Below, one piece after another: positions 25,146-33,249 of a stretch of DNA of 64,000 nucleotides. Below the pieces are notes generated by a model. That model saw nothing but the letters and a program-made list of their open reading frames with translations. It did no database searches and was not told the DNA's origin. The stretch is from Flavobacterium sp. CF136. GTDB taxonomy: Bacteria; Bacteroidota; Bacteroidia; Flavobacteriales; Flavobacteriaceae. A program made the translations under genes and the position numbers. How positions within the stretch are numbered: the first letter of the stretch is position 1; each line of letters starts with the position of its first letter. The stretch is from assembly GCF_000282055.1 (NCBI RefSeq), contig NZ_AKJZ01000006.1, positions 1 through 64,000 of the forward strand, read 5' to 3'.

Positions 25146-25904
25146 CTATCTCGTAAAAACCAAATGATTCCCCTTAGACAGATTTGCATCAAACTGATAA
25201 CCTTCATAATCAAAACCTTTCAGGTCATCAATAGTTTCAGCATTGGTATCGATAATATAACGCACCATCATGCCTCTCGCCTTTTTAGCAAAGAAACTGA
25301 TCATTTTAAGTTTACCGTCCTTGTAATCTTTAAAATCAGGAGTAATTACAGGAACCTTTAATGTTTTTACATCAACAGCCGAGAAATATTCATTACTGGC
25401 TAAGTTCACAAACAACTCCCCTTTTGACAGTTCTTTATTTAAAGCTTTTGTAACGGGTGCTTTCCAAAAATCATGTAAGTTTTTATGATCTCCAATTGGC
25501 AGTTTTGTTCCCATTTCCAAACGATACGCCTGCATTAGATCCAACGGTTTTAAAACTCCGTAAAGTCCTGATAAAATTCGAAGCTTATCCTGCAAAACAT
25601 CTAATTTTTCTAACGGAATTGTATAGGCATCTAAACCAGTATAAACATCACCGTCAAAAGTATAAACTGCCGGACGGGCATTTTCAGGAGTAAAAGGTGT
25701 TTTCCATTCCTGATTTCTTTTCCAGTTTAAATCAGCTAATTTTTCAGAAATCGACATTAATTCAGCTAAATCCGCAGGTTTTTTAGGTTTTAAAGTTTTA
25801 TGAACCTGACGTGCTTCTTTCAAAAAAGACGGTTCAGTATATTGGGCAGTTGGTAATTCTTTTTCAAAATTTAATGACTTCGCAGGTGATATAACAATTT
25901 TCAT
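25146..25904 (-). CDS. yaaA: Peroxide stress protein YaaA (DUF328/UPF0246)
   Basis: 252 residues, the usual length, beginning MKIVISPAKSLNFE, the family's N-terminal signature. Further conserved blocks: FDGDVYTGLDA, RILSGLYGVLKPLDLMQAYRLEMGTKL, NLASNEYFSAV and FFAKKARGMMVRYI. In E. coli YaaA lowers intracellular free iron and DNA damage during peroxide stress and binds DNA. It is monocistronic and faces the efflux operon. Confidence 0.94.
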   Translation of the reverse strand: MKIVISPAKSLNFEKELPTAQYTEPSFLKEARQVHKTLKPKKPADLAELMSISEKLADLNWKRNQEWKTPFTPENARPAVYTFDGDVYTGLDAYTIPLEKLDVLQDKLRILSGLYGVLKPLDLMQAYRLEMGTKLPIGDHKNLHDFWKAPVTKALNKELSKGELFVNLASNEYFSAVDVKTLKVPVITPDFKDYKDGKLKMISFFAKKARGMMVRYIIDTNAETIDDLKGFDYEGYQFDANLSKGNHLVFTR

Positions 25905-25924
25905 TTGTACATTTTTATGTGATT

Positions 25925-25932
25925 CAAAAATA
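25925..25932 (-). promoter_or_regulatory. -7 promoter element of yaaA
   Basis: CAAAAATA on the plus strand is TATTTTTG on the coding strand, an exact TAnnTTTG match, about 20 bases upstream of the yaaA ATG. A -33 TTG at standard spacing is not obvious. Confidence 0.5.
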
Positions 25933-25998
25933 CAAATTGAATTTATAAAAATAAGCGATCTGAATTGATTTGTTTGATAGTGTTATAAATGTTTTTTT

Positions 25999-26080
25999 GC
26001 CACAAATTTCACTAATTATCACTAATTTTTATTTTTATAAAATTCAATTTGATTCGTGAACATTCGTGTAATTCGTGGCA
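25999..26080. repeat. Intergenic inverted repeat (GCCACAAATT...AATTCGTGGC)
   Basis: The outer arms GCCACAAATTTCACTAATTA and GTGTAATTCGTGGC pair over an AT-rich centre. It is the same family as 11715-11773. It occupies the middle of the 328-bp gap between yaaA and the CCA enzyme. Nothing else recognisable lies in that gap besides the yaaA promoter and a half copy of the repeat at the enzyme's start. Confidence 0.75.
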
Positions 26081-26232
26081 GTCTTTTTTATATTTGATAA
26101 AATTCCACACTTCAAACGATGAATTTATTCAAAAAAGTGAGCGATAGATTATAAAAGGCATTTTCTATGTTGTAAATTTGCACGCATTTCATTTCCTTGA
26201 ATTGAGATGTATTATTTAAAATTAGTGAATTC

Positions 26233-27681
26233 GTGGCTATACAGACAAACTATAAAACAGCTTTACAACATACAATCTTCGGAATTATTTCGCAGGCATC
26301 TCAGGAACTAAACGTTGACAGTTACGTTATTGGCGGTTTCGTCCGGGACTTGCTTTTAAACCGTGGCTCTAAAAAAGACATTGATGTTGTGGCAGTTGGC
26401 AGCGGTATCGAATTGGCTTTAAAAGTTTCTCAGTTACTTCCTAAAAATCCAAAAGTACAGGTTTTTAAAACCTACGGAACTGCAATGCTACGTTTTGAAG
26501 ACACTGATATTGAATTTGTTGGCGCCAGAAAAGAATCTTATAATTTCGACAGCAGAAATCCTCTTGTTGAAAACGGAACTCTTGAAGATGATCAGAACCG
26601 TCGTGATTTTACCATAAATGCTCTGGCTTTATCATTAAACGAAAAAACTTTTGGAGATCTTTCTGATCCTTTTGATGGTTTGGCAGATTTAGAAAATAAA
26701 ATTATCAAAACACCTTTAGATCCAAGTATAACATATTCTGATGATCCATTGCGAATGTTGCGTGCCATACGTTTTGCGACACAACTAGGTTTTGAAATCG
26801 AGAAAAATTCGCTTGACGCCATTACCAAAAATGCCGACAGAATAAATATTATTTCCGGAGAAAGAATTGTTGATGAATTAAACAAAATCCTTTCAACTGA
26901 TAAGCCTTCCATCGGATTTCTACTTTTATATCAAACAGGGCTTTTAGATATTATTCTTCCTGAATTAACCGCTTTAAATCAGGTTGAAGAAATTGAAGGC
27001 CATACACATAAAAACAACTTCTATCACACGCTGGAAGTTGTCGATAATATTTGTCCGAATACGGATGATGTGTGGTTACGCTGGTCGGCTTTATTGCACG
27101 ATATCGGAAAAGCACCAACAAAACGTTTTAATAAAAAACAAGGCTGGACTTTTCACGGTCATGAGTTTTTAGGCGGAAAAATGGCTAAAAAAATATTCGA
27201 ACGTCTGCACATGCCATTAAATCACAAAATGAAGTTTGTGCAAAAAATGGTCATCATGAGTTCCCGTCCGATTGTTTTGGCGCAGGATCTTGTAACCGAC
27301 AGTGCTGTTCGTCGTTTGGTATTTGATGCCGGCGAAGATGTTGAAAATTTAATGACTTTGTGTGAAGCCGATATTACAACCAAAAACCCATCGAAGTTTA
27401 AAAAATACCATAAGAACTTTGAAATCGTCCGCAAGAAAATTGTCGAAGTCGAAGAGCGTGATCATGTCCGTAATTTTCAACCGCCAATTTCCGGAGAAGA
27501 AATCATGGAAATATTCAATTTGAAACCTTCCCGAGAAATTGGAGTTTTAAAAGAAGCCGTTAAAGAAGCCATTTTGGAAGGCGAAATCCCTAATGAATAT
27601 CAGGCTGCTTATGATTTTATAATGAAACGAGCTGAGAAATTGGGTTTAAAAAAGGTTCAAAGCAACAAAGGCACAAAGTAA
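26233..27681 (+). CDS. CCA tRNA nucleotidyltransferase / poly(A) polymerase-type enzyme with HD domain
   Basis: 482 residues. Class II nucleotidyltransferase head: VIGGFVRDLLL, the metal-binding KDIDVVAVG, and RRDFTINALALSL; then the tRNA-binding helical region (DDPLRMLRAIRFATQLGF). A C-terminal HD phosphohydrolase domain follows (HTLEVVDNI, LLHDIGKAPTKRF). It most likely adds or repairs the CCA end of tRNAs. The start used is GTG; no in-frame ATG is close. This GTG is embedded in GAATTCGTGGC, the end motif of the adjacent repeat family. Whether the HD half is active cannot be judged beyond the presence of HD. Confidence 0.9.
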   Translation: MAIQTNYKTALQHTIFGIISQASQELNVDSYVIGGFVRDLLLNRGSKKDIDVVAVGSGIELALKVSQLLPKNPKVQVFKTYGTAMLRFEDTDIEFVGARKESYNFDSRNPLVENGTLEDDQNRRDFTINALALSLNEKTFGDLSDPFDGLADLENKIIKTPLDPSITYSDDPLRMLRAIRFATQLGFEIEKNSLDAITKNADRINIISGERIVDELNKILSTDKPSIGFLLLYQTGLLDIILPELTALNQVEEIEGHTHKNNFYHTLEVVDNICPNTDDVWLRWSALLHDIGKAPTKRFNKKQGWTFHGHEFLGGKMAKKIFERLHMPLNHKMKFVQKMVIMSSRPIVLAQDLVTDSAVRRLVFDAGEDVENLMTLCEADITTKNPSKFKKYHKNFEIVRKKIVEVEERDHVRNFQPPISGEEIMEIFNLKPSREIGVLKEAVKEAILEGEIPNEYQAAYDFIMKRAEKLGLKKVQSNKGTK

Positions 27682-27764
27682 TAAAGGTTTTTATTGAATA
27701 TTAAAATATATAAAGTTTCAAAAGACAAGTTTTCTAAACTTTGAAACTTTGCTACTCAAAAAAA
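27682..27764. repeat. Spacer repeat (AACAAAGG/TTTCAAA...CTTTGAAAC)
   Basis: It contains GTTTCAAAAGACAAG followed by CTAAACTTTGAAAC, an imperfect hairpin, and TTTGCTACTC. It belongs to the CAAAGG/CTTTGAA spacer family and immediately precedes the heme A synthase ATG. Confidence 0.5.
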
Positions 27765-28790
27765 ATGAAAAAACATTTCCCTACAATCGCAAAAACAGCA
27801 TTAGTTTTAGTTTATTTAGTAATTGTCGCTGGAGCTTTGGTTCGTATGACAGGTTCCGGAATGGGCTGCCCGGACTGGCCGAAATGTTTTGGATATTATA
27901 TTCCGCCAACAGATTTAAAAGAATTGACCTGGGCACCAAATCGCGTTTTTGAAAAAGGGCAGGTAATTATTAAAGATGAAACACTTTTAGTCGCTAAAGA
28001 CAATTTTACCACTCAAACAGCTTTTGATCCTTCACATTGGGAAAAATACACTAAACACGATTATGCGATTTTTAATCCGCTGCATACCTGGATTGAATAT
28101 ATAAACAGGCTTTGTGGTGCTTTAGCAGGAATGGCATGTTTTTTTATGGCAATTGCCTCATTCAGATTTTGGAAACAAAGCAAAAAAATCACACTACTTT
28201 CCTGGTTAGTAGTTTTTATGATGGGTTTCCAGGCCTGGTTAGGAGCTAAAGTGGTTTATTCGGTATTAAACCCAATAAAAATAACGGTCCACATGGTAAT
28301 GGCTTTGATTATTGTGGCTGTAATTTTATATATTATTCAATTGGCAAGGCCAAAATTAGCTGCAGTTAGATACAATTCAACATTCAAGAATGTACTTTTA
28401 TTTTCCCTTTTACTGACTTTGATTCAGGTTGCAATTGGAACACAAGTACGTCAGTTTGTAGATGAACAGGTGAAAAACGGTCTGGCTGCCAGTATTCTTT
28501 GGCTTCAGGATCCTTCAATTACATTTTATGTTCACCGCTCGTTTTCAATTTTAGTATTGTTTGTGAATTTGTATTTATATGTCAGAAATACCAAATTAGG
28601 TTTAGGTTTTTCAAAACAAAAATGGGTGCTTTCCATAATTACAATTGAAATTATAACCGGAATAGCAATGGCGTATTTTGATTTCCCAATAGGAAGTCAG
28701 GCGATACATTTGGTTTTAGCTTCTATCCTGTTCGGAATTCAGTTTTATATGATTTTAGAAGCTAAGAAACCTATCCCAGCCAACTCTTAA
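27765..28790 (+). CDS. ctaA: Heme A synthase, COX15/CtaA family
   Basis: 341 residues from the ATG at 27765; the upstream extension to a TTG at 27741 lies in repeat sequence. About eight membrane helices form two four-helix halves. LVRMTGSGMGCPDWPKCFGYYIPP is the COX15 signature. His residues suited to heme ligation include FNPLHTWIEYINRL, KITVHMVMAL, YVHRSFSIL and AIHLVLAS. It oxidises heme O to heme A for aa3-type cytochrome oxidase. No other cytochrome-oxidase gene is in the window. Confidence 0.93.
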   Translation: MKKHFPTIAKTALVLVYLVIVAGALVRMTGSGMGCPDWPKCFGYYIPPTDLKELTWAPNRVFEKGQVIIKDETLLVAKDNFTTQTAFDPSHWEKYTKHDYAIFNPLHTWIEYINRLCGALAGMACFFMAIASFRFWKQSKKITLLSWLVVFMMGFQAWLGAKVVYSVLNPIKITVHMVMALIIVAVILYIIQLARPKLAAVRYNSTFKNVLLFSLLLTLIQVAIGTQVRQFVDEQVKNGLAASILWLQDPSITFYVHRSFSILVLFVNLYLYVRNTKLGLGFSKQKWVLSIITIEIITGIAMAYFDFPIGSQAIHLVLASILFGIQFYMILEAKKPIPANS

Positions 28791-28859
28791 TTCTTTTATT
28801 ACTTATATATTACAGAAAAGGTTTAGAACCAATAAAAATAGGTAATTGAGTTATTATTT

Positions 28860-28867
28860 TATCTTTG
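28860..28867 (+). promoter_or_regulatory. -7 element TATCTTTG before the small secreted protein
   Basis: Exact TAnnTTTG match 36 bases upstream of the ATG at 28904. Confidence 0.5.
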
Positions 28868-28903
28868 GATTACTTTTTAAAAATAAATTAAAAAACATAT
28901 TTT

Positions 28904-29425
28904 ATGAAAAAAATTATATTTTCATTTTTTCTATTTTGTACATGTCTTGCTTATACACAAAAAAATGCCAATCCTCTTGTTATTTTAGATGCAAAAAATA
29001 TTGGCTACATGAGTGGTGATGCTGGAAAAATATTAGAACCTTTAAATCCAGACACTATTTCAACACTTATAGTTTATAAAGATTCAATATCTAAAAATAA
29101 ATACAATTCTAACAGTGGAGTAATTGTTATTACAACAAAAGCGTTTATTTTAGATAGTTTCTATAAAAACTTCATATCAAATTCAAATTTGAAGTCAAAC
29201 ATCAAAACACCCGATGATTTGTTAAAAATTGGTGTTGTTACTGGCAATCCTGATAGTAAAAATCAGCCTTACGATGAATTAATAAAATATATTGATACCA
29301 ATGCAAGAGCTGAAAAAGTAAAAAAAATTGCAGGTATATTTTTTATAAAACCATCTGATGCAAAAAAAATAAATTCGAAATGGGAATTTGGTGCTATTGA
29401 AATTACTCCAGAAAAAGAATTTTAA
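28904..29425 (+). CDS. Small secreted protein resembling a TonB receptor plug; function unknown
   Basis: 173 residues with a signal peptide (about 1-19, ending LAYTQ). The stretch LNPDTISTLIVYKDSISKNKYNSNSGVIVITTKAF follows the pattern of TonB-dependent receptor plug domains (xxIxVxKDxxxxxYxxxGVIxITTK). No barrel and no carboxypeptidase-like domain are present. Such stand-alone plug-like proteins occur in Bacteroidetes, often without assigned function. It is convergent with the LytTR gene, only 2 bp away. Codon use and composition look ordinary. Confidence 0.7.
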   Translation: MKKIIFSFFLFCTCLAYTQKNANPLVILDAKNIGYMSGDAGKILEPLNPDTISTLIVYKDSISKNKYNSNSGVIVITTKAFILDSFYKNFISNSNLKSNIKTPDDLLKIGVVTGNPDSKNQPYDELIKYIDTNARAEKVKKIAGIFFIKPSDAKKINSKWEFGAIEITPEKEF

Positions 29426-29427
29426 TT

Positions 29428-30195
29428 TTATCCCAGCCAACTCTTAAAATCCTGAACTTTTTCACGGCTCACTATTACCTCATCTTCTTTGTAAGTTGGT
29501 AAAATAACCTTTAGACGAGAATTGGTATATACCTGAATTTCTTTTATCGCCTGAAGCGGAACTATAAATTTTCTGCTTACGCGAAAGAAATCCTTCATAT
29601 CCAGTTCTTGTTCCAGAATCTCTAAAGTTGAGTCAATCAAATAGTTTCTGTTATCGAAAGTATGAATGTAAGTTCCTTTATTTTCACTGAAAAAACATTC
29701 TATTTCATCAGTAGTAATCACTTTTAAATGTTGCCCGATTTTAACCGTAAATCGTTTTTTATAATTTTTCTCAAAAGGATTTGACAACATTTTTCTGATT
29801 TGCTCAAAATCAAGCTGAAGATTACTGTTTTCAGATTCCGGTTTAGGTAAACGTGATTTAAATTTTGTAACCGCTACATCTAAATCATCTTCGTCGATAG
29901 GTTTTAAAAGATAATCAATGCTATTTAGTTTAAAGGCTTTTAAGGCATATTCATCATAGGCCGTTGTAAAAATAATGGCGCTTTTAATATCTATTTTTTC
30001 GAAAATTTCAAATGACAAACCGTCAGACAATTGTATATCCAAAAATATTAAATCAGGATGTTGGTTATTGGCAAACCAAGCTATTGATTCTTCTACAGAA
30101 TGCAGCATGGTTTCTACTGCAATATTTAGCTTTTCAAGCTTTCGCTGCAACAATCTCGCTGCCGGCTTTTCGTCTTCGATAATTAATGTGGTCAT
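29428..30195 (-). CDS. LytTR-family response regulator
   Basis: 255 residues. Receiver domain 1-~120 with acidic IIEDE, phosphoacceptor Asp53 in LIFLDIQLSDG, TTAYDEYA and the Lys in YLLKPID. LytTR DNA-binding domain about 150-255 (KKRFTVKIGQHLKVITTDEI, FFRVSRKFIVPLQAI, VIVSREKVQDFKSWLG). It is the last gene of the minus-strand operon that contains the LytS-type kinase and the 2TM genes, and should be that kinase's partner. Confidence 0.94.
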   Translation of the reverse strand: MTTLIIEDEKPAARLLQRKLEKLNIAVETMLHSVEESIAWFANNQHPDLIFLDIQLSDGLSFEIFEKIDIKSAIIFTTAYDEYALKAFKLNSIDYLLKPIDEDDLDVAVTKFKSRLPKPESENSNLQLDFEQIRKMLSNPFEKNYKKRFTVKIGQHLKVITTDEIECFFSENKGTYIHTFDNRNYLIDSTLEILEQELDMKDFFRVSRKFIVPLQAIKEIQVYTNSRLKVILPTYKEDEVIVSREKVQDFKSWLG

Positions 30196-30230
30196 TTAAT
30201 AGAATGCAAAAATTTAAAAATAGTTTAAAA

Positions 30231-30599
30231 TTACTGCCATTTATTGGTATTCGCCTGCTCTTTGTTCATATATTTTTGGATTTTCTTTTGCTCCCAGTCC
30301 CCGCTGAAAAATAAGTCCGGTCCAAACACGGTAAACGCGTGAATCAATAAAGCTATACCCCAATACAATGCCGTAGAATAGGTATGCCAATCCAGCAAGC
30401 CATCCTCTTGAAATCTGCTTCCAATAAAATCTTTATTCAGATTTGAAATGATAATAATAACGTTAACGATAATATAAACCTTCAGATGTGAGTAAAAACC
30501 TTTAATCTTTTTTACTTTTCTATAAGCAATTTCAAAGCTTTCATTATTCTTAAATTCCTGTGCGTACTCTTCGTACATACGTCTTCTGTAACGTCCCAT
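30231..30599 (-). CDS. 2TM domain protein
   Basis: 122 residues. Two membrane helices (about 42-60 and 82-100) are joined by a short, Trp/His-containing loop (GLLDWHTYSTALYWG). Before them is a charged amphipathic segment (IAYRKVKKIKGFYSHL) and after them a basic tail (DWEQKKIQKYMNKEQ). This is the layout of the Pfam 2TM family, whose function is unknown. It is the most divergent of the five free-standing copies and sits between them and the response regulator. Confidence 0.88.
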   Translation of the reverse strand: MGRYRRRMYEEYAQEFKNNESFEIAYRKVKKIKGFYSHLKVYIIVNVIIIISNLNKDFIGSRFQEDGLLDWHTYSTALYWGIALLIHAFTVFGPDLFFSGDWEQKKIQKYMNKEQANTNKWQ

Positions 30600-30618
30600 T
30601 TTATTTTGATTTAAAAAA

Positions 30619-30924
30619 TTATTGCCATTTATTTTTTTTCTCTTTTTCTTTATCCATGATCTCTTTGATCTTTTTTTCTTCCCAGCCTTTTCCTAAAACC
30701 GGAAATACTTCAAAAACCTTCAATCCATGAAAAACAACTCCAACTCCCCACCATATTAAAGGCCAATAAAACCACAAATGATTAGGTGTTGTGTATAAAT
30801 TGATAAAAATCAAAACTATATTTACACCTATAAAAGACGTAAGATTGCCATAAAAACCTTTAATGTTTTCTACTTTCTTTTTCGCCAGATAATATTTATC
30901 CTCTTCGTTATAATTTATTTCCAT
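30619..30924 (-). CDS. 2TM domain protein
   Basis: 101 residues from MEINYNEEDKYYLAKKKVENIKGFYGNL. The frame is open further upstream, but only across the end of the previous gene. Two helices frame a loop TPNHLWFYWPLIWWG, followed by GLKVFEVFPVLGKGWEEKKIKEIMDKEK. Its start lies 2 bp after the stop of the preceding gene, so the genes are probably translationally coupled. Membrane protein of unknown function. Confidence 0.87.
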   Translation of the reverse strand: MEINYNEEDKYYLAKKKVENIKGFYGNLTSFIGVNIVLIFINLYTTPNHLWFYWPLIWWGVGVVFHGLKVFEVFPVLGKGWEEKKIKEIMDKEKEKKNKWQ

Positions 30925-30926
30925 GA

Positions 30927-31256
30927 TTACTCCCATTTTTGCGTTTTTGTTTTTTTTCCTAAAATGCTTTTCAGCTTGCGTTCCTCCCATTCTTGCCCGA
31001 AGATTTTAAAAGAAGCAAACAAATCTACCGCTGAAACTAAAAATGCAGTTGTCCAAATACACATTACAAATCCGTTGATATATTTTAACGGAAAAAAATT
31101 AAGCGGAACTCCAAAATATTCTTTCAAAATATAAATGATAACACCAACAATGTAAATAAACATATGAGTATAAAACCCTTTTAGTTTCACTACTTTTTTG
31201 GTTGCTATTTCATGTAACTCTAACTCTTCCAGATCATTCTTAAAATTTGTTTCCAT
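30927..31256 (-). CDS. 2TM domain protein
   Basis: 109 residues. It shares KVVKLKGFYTHMFIYIVGVIIYI before the loop and WEERKLKSILGKKTKTQKWE at the C-terminus. It is more divergent from its neighbours than the two copies at 31259 and 31564 are from each other. The second helix (FVMCIWTTAFLVSAVDLFASFKIF) lacks the GWG-x-GxxxHGLKxF pattern of the others. Gaps on both sides are 2 bp. Confidence 0.86.
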   Translation of the reverse strand: METNFKNDLEELELHEIATKKVVKLKGFYTHMFIYIVGVIIYILKEYFGVPLNFFPLKYINGFVMCIWTTAFLVSAVDLFASFKIFGQEWEERKLKSILGKKTKTQKWE

Positions 31257-31258
31257 AA

Positions 31259-31561
31259 TTATTTCCAGGTTAGTTTGTTATTTTCTTTTTCCATAATCTC
31301 TCTGATTTTTCGTTCTTCCCAATCCTTATTAAAAAATGGTGAAACTCCAAAAGCTTTCAATCCATGCACAACGACACCTATACCCCAGCCCATCAAGCAC
31401 CAAATAAACCATAAATATTCTGGCGAAGTCATAAGATTTATAACAATTAGAACTACACTTACGAGAATAAAAACTGTTAAATGCTCGTAAAATTCTCTAA
31501 TCCCTTTCACTTTTTTCTGTGCCAACTGGTAACGTTTTGCTTCAGTAAAATCTGGTTCCAT
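31259..31561 (-). CDS. 2TM domain protein, recent tandem duplicate
   Basis: 100 residues from MEPDFTEAKRYQLAQKKVKGIREFYEHL. The upstream-open frame lies in the neighbour's 3' end and is rejected. Helix 1, loop SPEYLWFIWCLMG, helix 2 with GWGIGVVVHGLKAFG, then PFFNKDWEERKIREIMEKENNK. Its 3' part is nearly identical at DNA level to the next gene upstream, with an exact 305-bp offset (for example 31304-31344 against 31609-31649). Confidence 0.87.
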   Translation of the reverse strand: MEPDFTEAKRYQLAQKKVKGIREFYEHLTVFILVSVVLIVINLMTSPEYLWFIWCLMGWGIGVVVHGLKAFGVSPFFNKDWEERKIREIMEKENNKLTWK

Positions 31562-31563
31562 TG

Positions 31564-31866
31564 CTATTTCCAAGTTTGCTTGTTGCTTTCTTTCTCCAAA
31601 ATTTCCCTGATTTTTCGTTCTTCCCAATCCTTATTAAAAAATGGTGAAAAACGAAAAACTTTCAATCCATGTAAAATAATTGCAACTCCCCAGCCAAGCA
31701 AAGAATACCAAAAATATAAATAACCGGGTGAAGTCATAATATTTACCACTATTACAATCGGATTACAAAGTAAATATACCGTCAAGTGGGCATAAAAATC
31801 TTTAATTTCTTTTACCCTTTTTTGGGCCTGGTAATAGCGTTCTGCTTCAGCATAATTTGGTTCCAT
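31564..31866 (-). CDS. 2TM domain protein, recent tandem duplicate
   Basis: 100 residues from MEPNYAEAERYYQAQKRVKEIKDFYAHL. Closest paralogue of the gene at 31259: the same length, the same PFFNKDWEERKIREI segment and the same 2-bp intergenic junction (TAA-TT-ATG). It lies directly after the LytS-type kinase, whose own C-terminus is a 2TM domain ending in the same DWEERKIREILEKE sequence. Confidence 0.87.
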   Translation of the reverse strand: MEPNYAEAERYYQAQKRVKEIKDFYAHLTVYLLCNPIVIVVNIMTSPGYLYFWYSLLGWGVAIILHGLKVFRFSPFFNKDWEERKIREILEKESNKQTWK

Positions 31867-31868
31867 AA

Positions 31869-33227
31869 TTATTTCCAGGTTTGCTTGTTGTTCTCTTTTT
31901 CCAGAATCTCTCTGATTTTTCGTTCTTCCCAATCTGAACTGTAACCAAAAACTTTAAAAGCATGCATTACGATTCCAAATCCCCAGCCTAAAGCCGAAAA
32001 CCAAAACCATTGAAATCCAGGAGAATACCTCAAATTTATAAAAATTAAAAATGGAATTACACAACAATATGAAATTATGTTTCCGTAAAAACCTTTTAAT
32101 TCTTCTACTCTCTTTTTAGCTCTGAAATAAGCTTTATTTTCATCATTATAATCTGCACTTGTGTCCATAACTGTAATTTGTTTGGTTAAAATTGGAATTT
32201 TAACGGTAAAATTTTCTTCATTTTGTTCAATTATCACTTTTCTGTCGGTTATGATTCCATATCTGTTTACGATGTTTTGTAAACCAACTCCCTGACGGTC
32301 CTGCAATACTTCTTTCTTCTGAAAATCATTTTGAATGGCGAGATAATCTCCATCAATAAAAATTCTGATATGCAGTGGTTTTTGCTCGCTTACAACATTA
32401 TGTTTCACCGTATTTTCAAGTAAAAGCTGCAAGGATAACGGAACCACTTTTGCATCCGGATTAATATCTGTTGTTGGCAATTCGTAAAACAAACTATTTT
32501 CGAAACGCATTTTCAGCAAATTCATATACGTTTTAGCGAACGACAATTCATCTTCAACCGAAACCAGTTCTTTGTCTTTCTGTTCTAAAACATAGCGATA
32601 GATTTTAGATAAAGAAGTTGTAAAACGCTGTGCATTATCCGGATTTTCCTCAATCAATGAACTTAAAACATTTAAACTGTTAAAAAGAAAATGTGGGTCG
32701 ATTTGATTTTTTAAACTTTCGAATTTTGCATTTGCTGTTCCGGCAATTATCTTTTGTTGTGTAATTTCAAATTTTGATGCCTGTTTCCATTTCACCATAA
32801 AGCTTCTGGCCTGCATAAAAGTCGAAACTCCTAATGATAAAATAATATAAAAAAGATGTACCCAAATCATTCTTTCGCTAAAGAATTTCTCTAAAGACAT
32901 ATTTTGCAAAACAACATAGATGTAGTAATTTATTCCTAAAACTACCGGGACTGTGTACATAACAGTAACCATTATTCCGTAGTAAACTCTCAGGTTTGTT
33001 TGCTGAAGCCAATCCCATTTTCTATCTAAAAGGACATTAATATATCCGTTTCCAAAACCTACTCCAAAAGAATAAAGACAGCTTATAAAAAATGTTATAA
33101 GAACGTTTCGAACATTTAAATCATCTCCCAAACAAGCTGAAAAGATTACTGTAAAGATCATAGAAATCTTAAACGAAACAATTGTCCCACTTTTTAAATT
33201 TGCGTATGTGTTTCTATGATCTTTCAT
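31869..33227 (-). CDS. LytS-type sensor histidine kinase with C-terminal 2TM domain
   Basis: 452 residues. Four membrane helices lie in 15-140. The LytS-type His-kinase domain contains LKNQIDPHFLFNSLNVLSSLI with phospho-His179, then a HATPase with LLLENTVKHN and QGVGLQNIVNRYG. At Met354 the sequence changes into a complete 2TM domain (MDTSADYNDENKAYFRAKKRVEELKGFYG ... GWGFGIVMHAFKVFG ... DWEERKIREILEKE). That internal ATG (32168-32166) would give a 99-residue protein, the same size as the free-standing 2TM copies. Partner regulator: the LytTR gene at 29428. Confidence 0.92.
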   Translation of the reverse strand: MKDHRNTYANLKSGTIVSFKISMIFTVIFSACLGDDLNVRNVLITFFISCLYSFGVGFGNGYINVLLDRKWDWLQQTNLRVYYGIMVTVMYTVPVVLGINYYIYVVLQNMSLEKFFSERMIWVHLFYIILSLGVSTFMQARSFMVKWKQASKFEITQQKIIAGTANAKFESLKNQIDPHFLFNSLNVLSSLIEENPDNAQRFTTSLSKIYRYVLEQKDKELVSVEDELSFAKTYMNLLKMRFENSLFYELPTTDINPDAKVVPLSLQLLLENTVKHNVVSEQKPLHIRIFIDGDYLAIQNDFQKKEVLQDRQGVGLQNIVNRYGIITDRKVIIEQNEENFTVKIPILTKQITVMDTSADYNDENKAYFRAKKRVEELKGFYGNIISYCCVIPFLIFINLRYSPGFQWFWFSALGWGFGIVMHAFKVFGYSSDWEERKIREILEKENNKQTWK

Positions 33228-33249
33228 TATAATCAGCTTAAATTAGTTT

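Noticed and set aside
31259..33227. Regularly spaced repeats resembling an array such as CRISPR
   Set aside because: The 305-bp period corresponds to tandem 2TM genes with intact reading frames; there are no short repeats with unique spacers and no cas genes.
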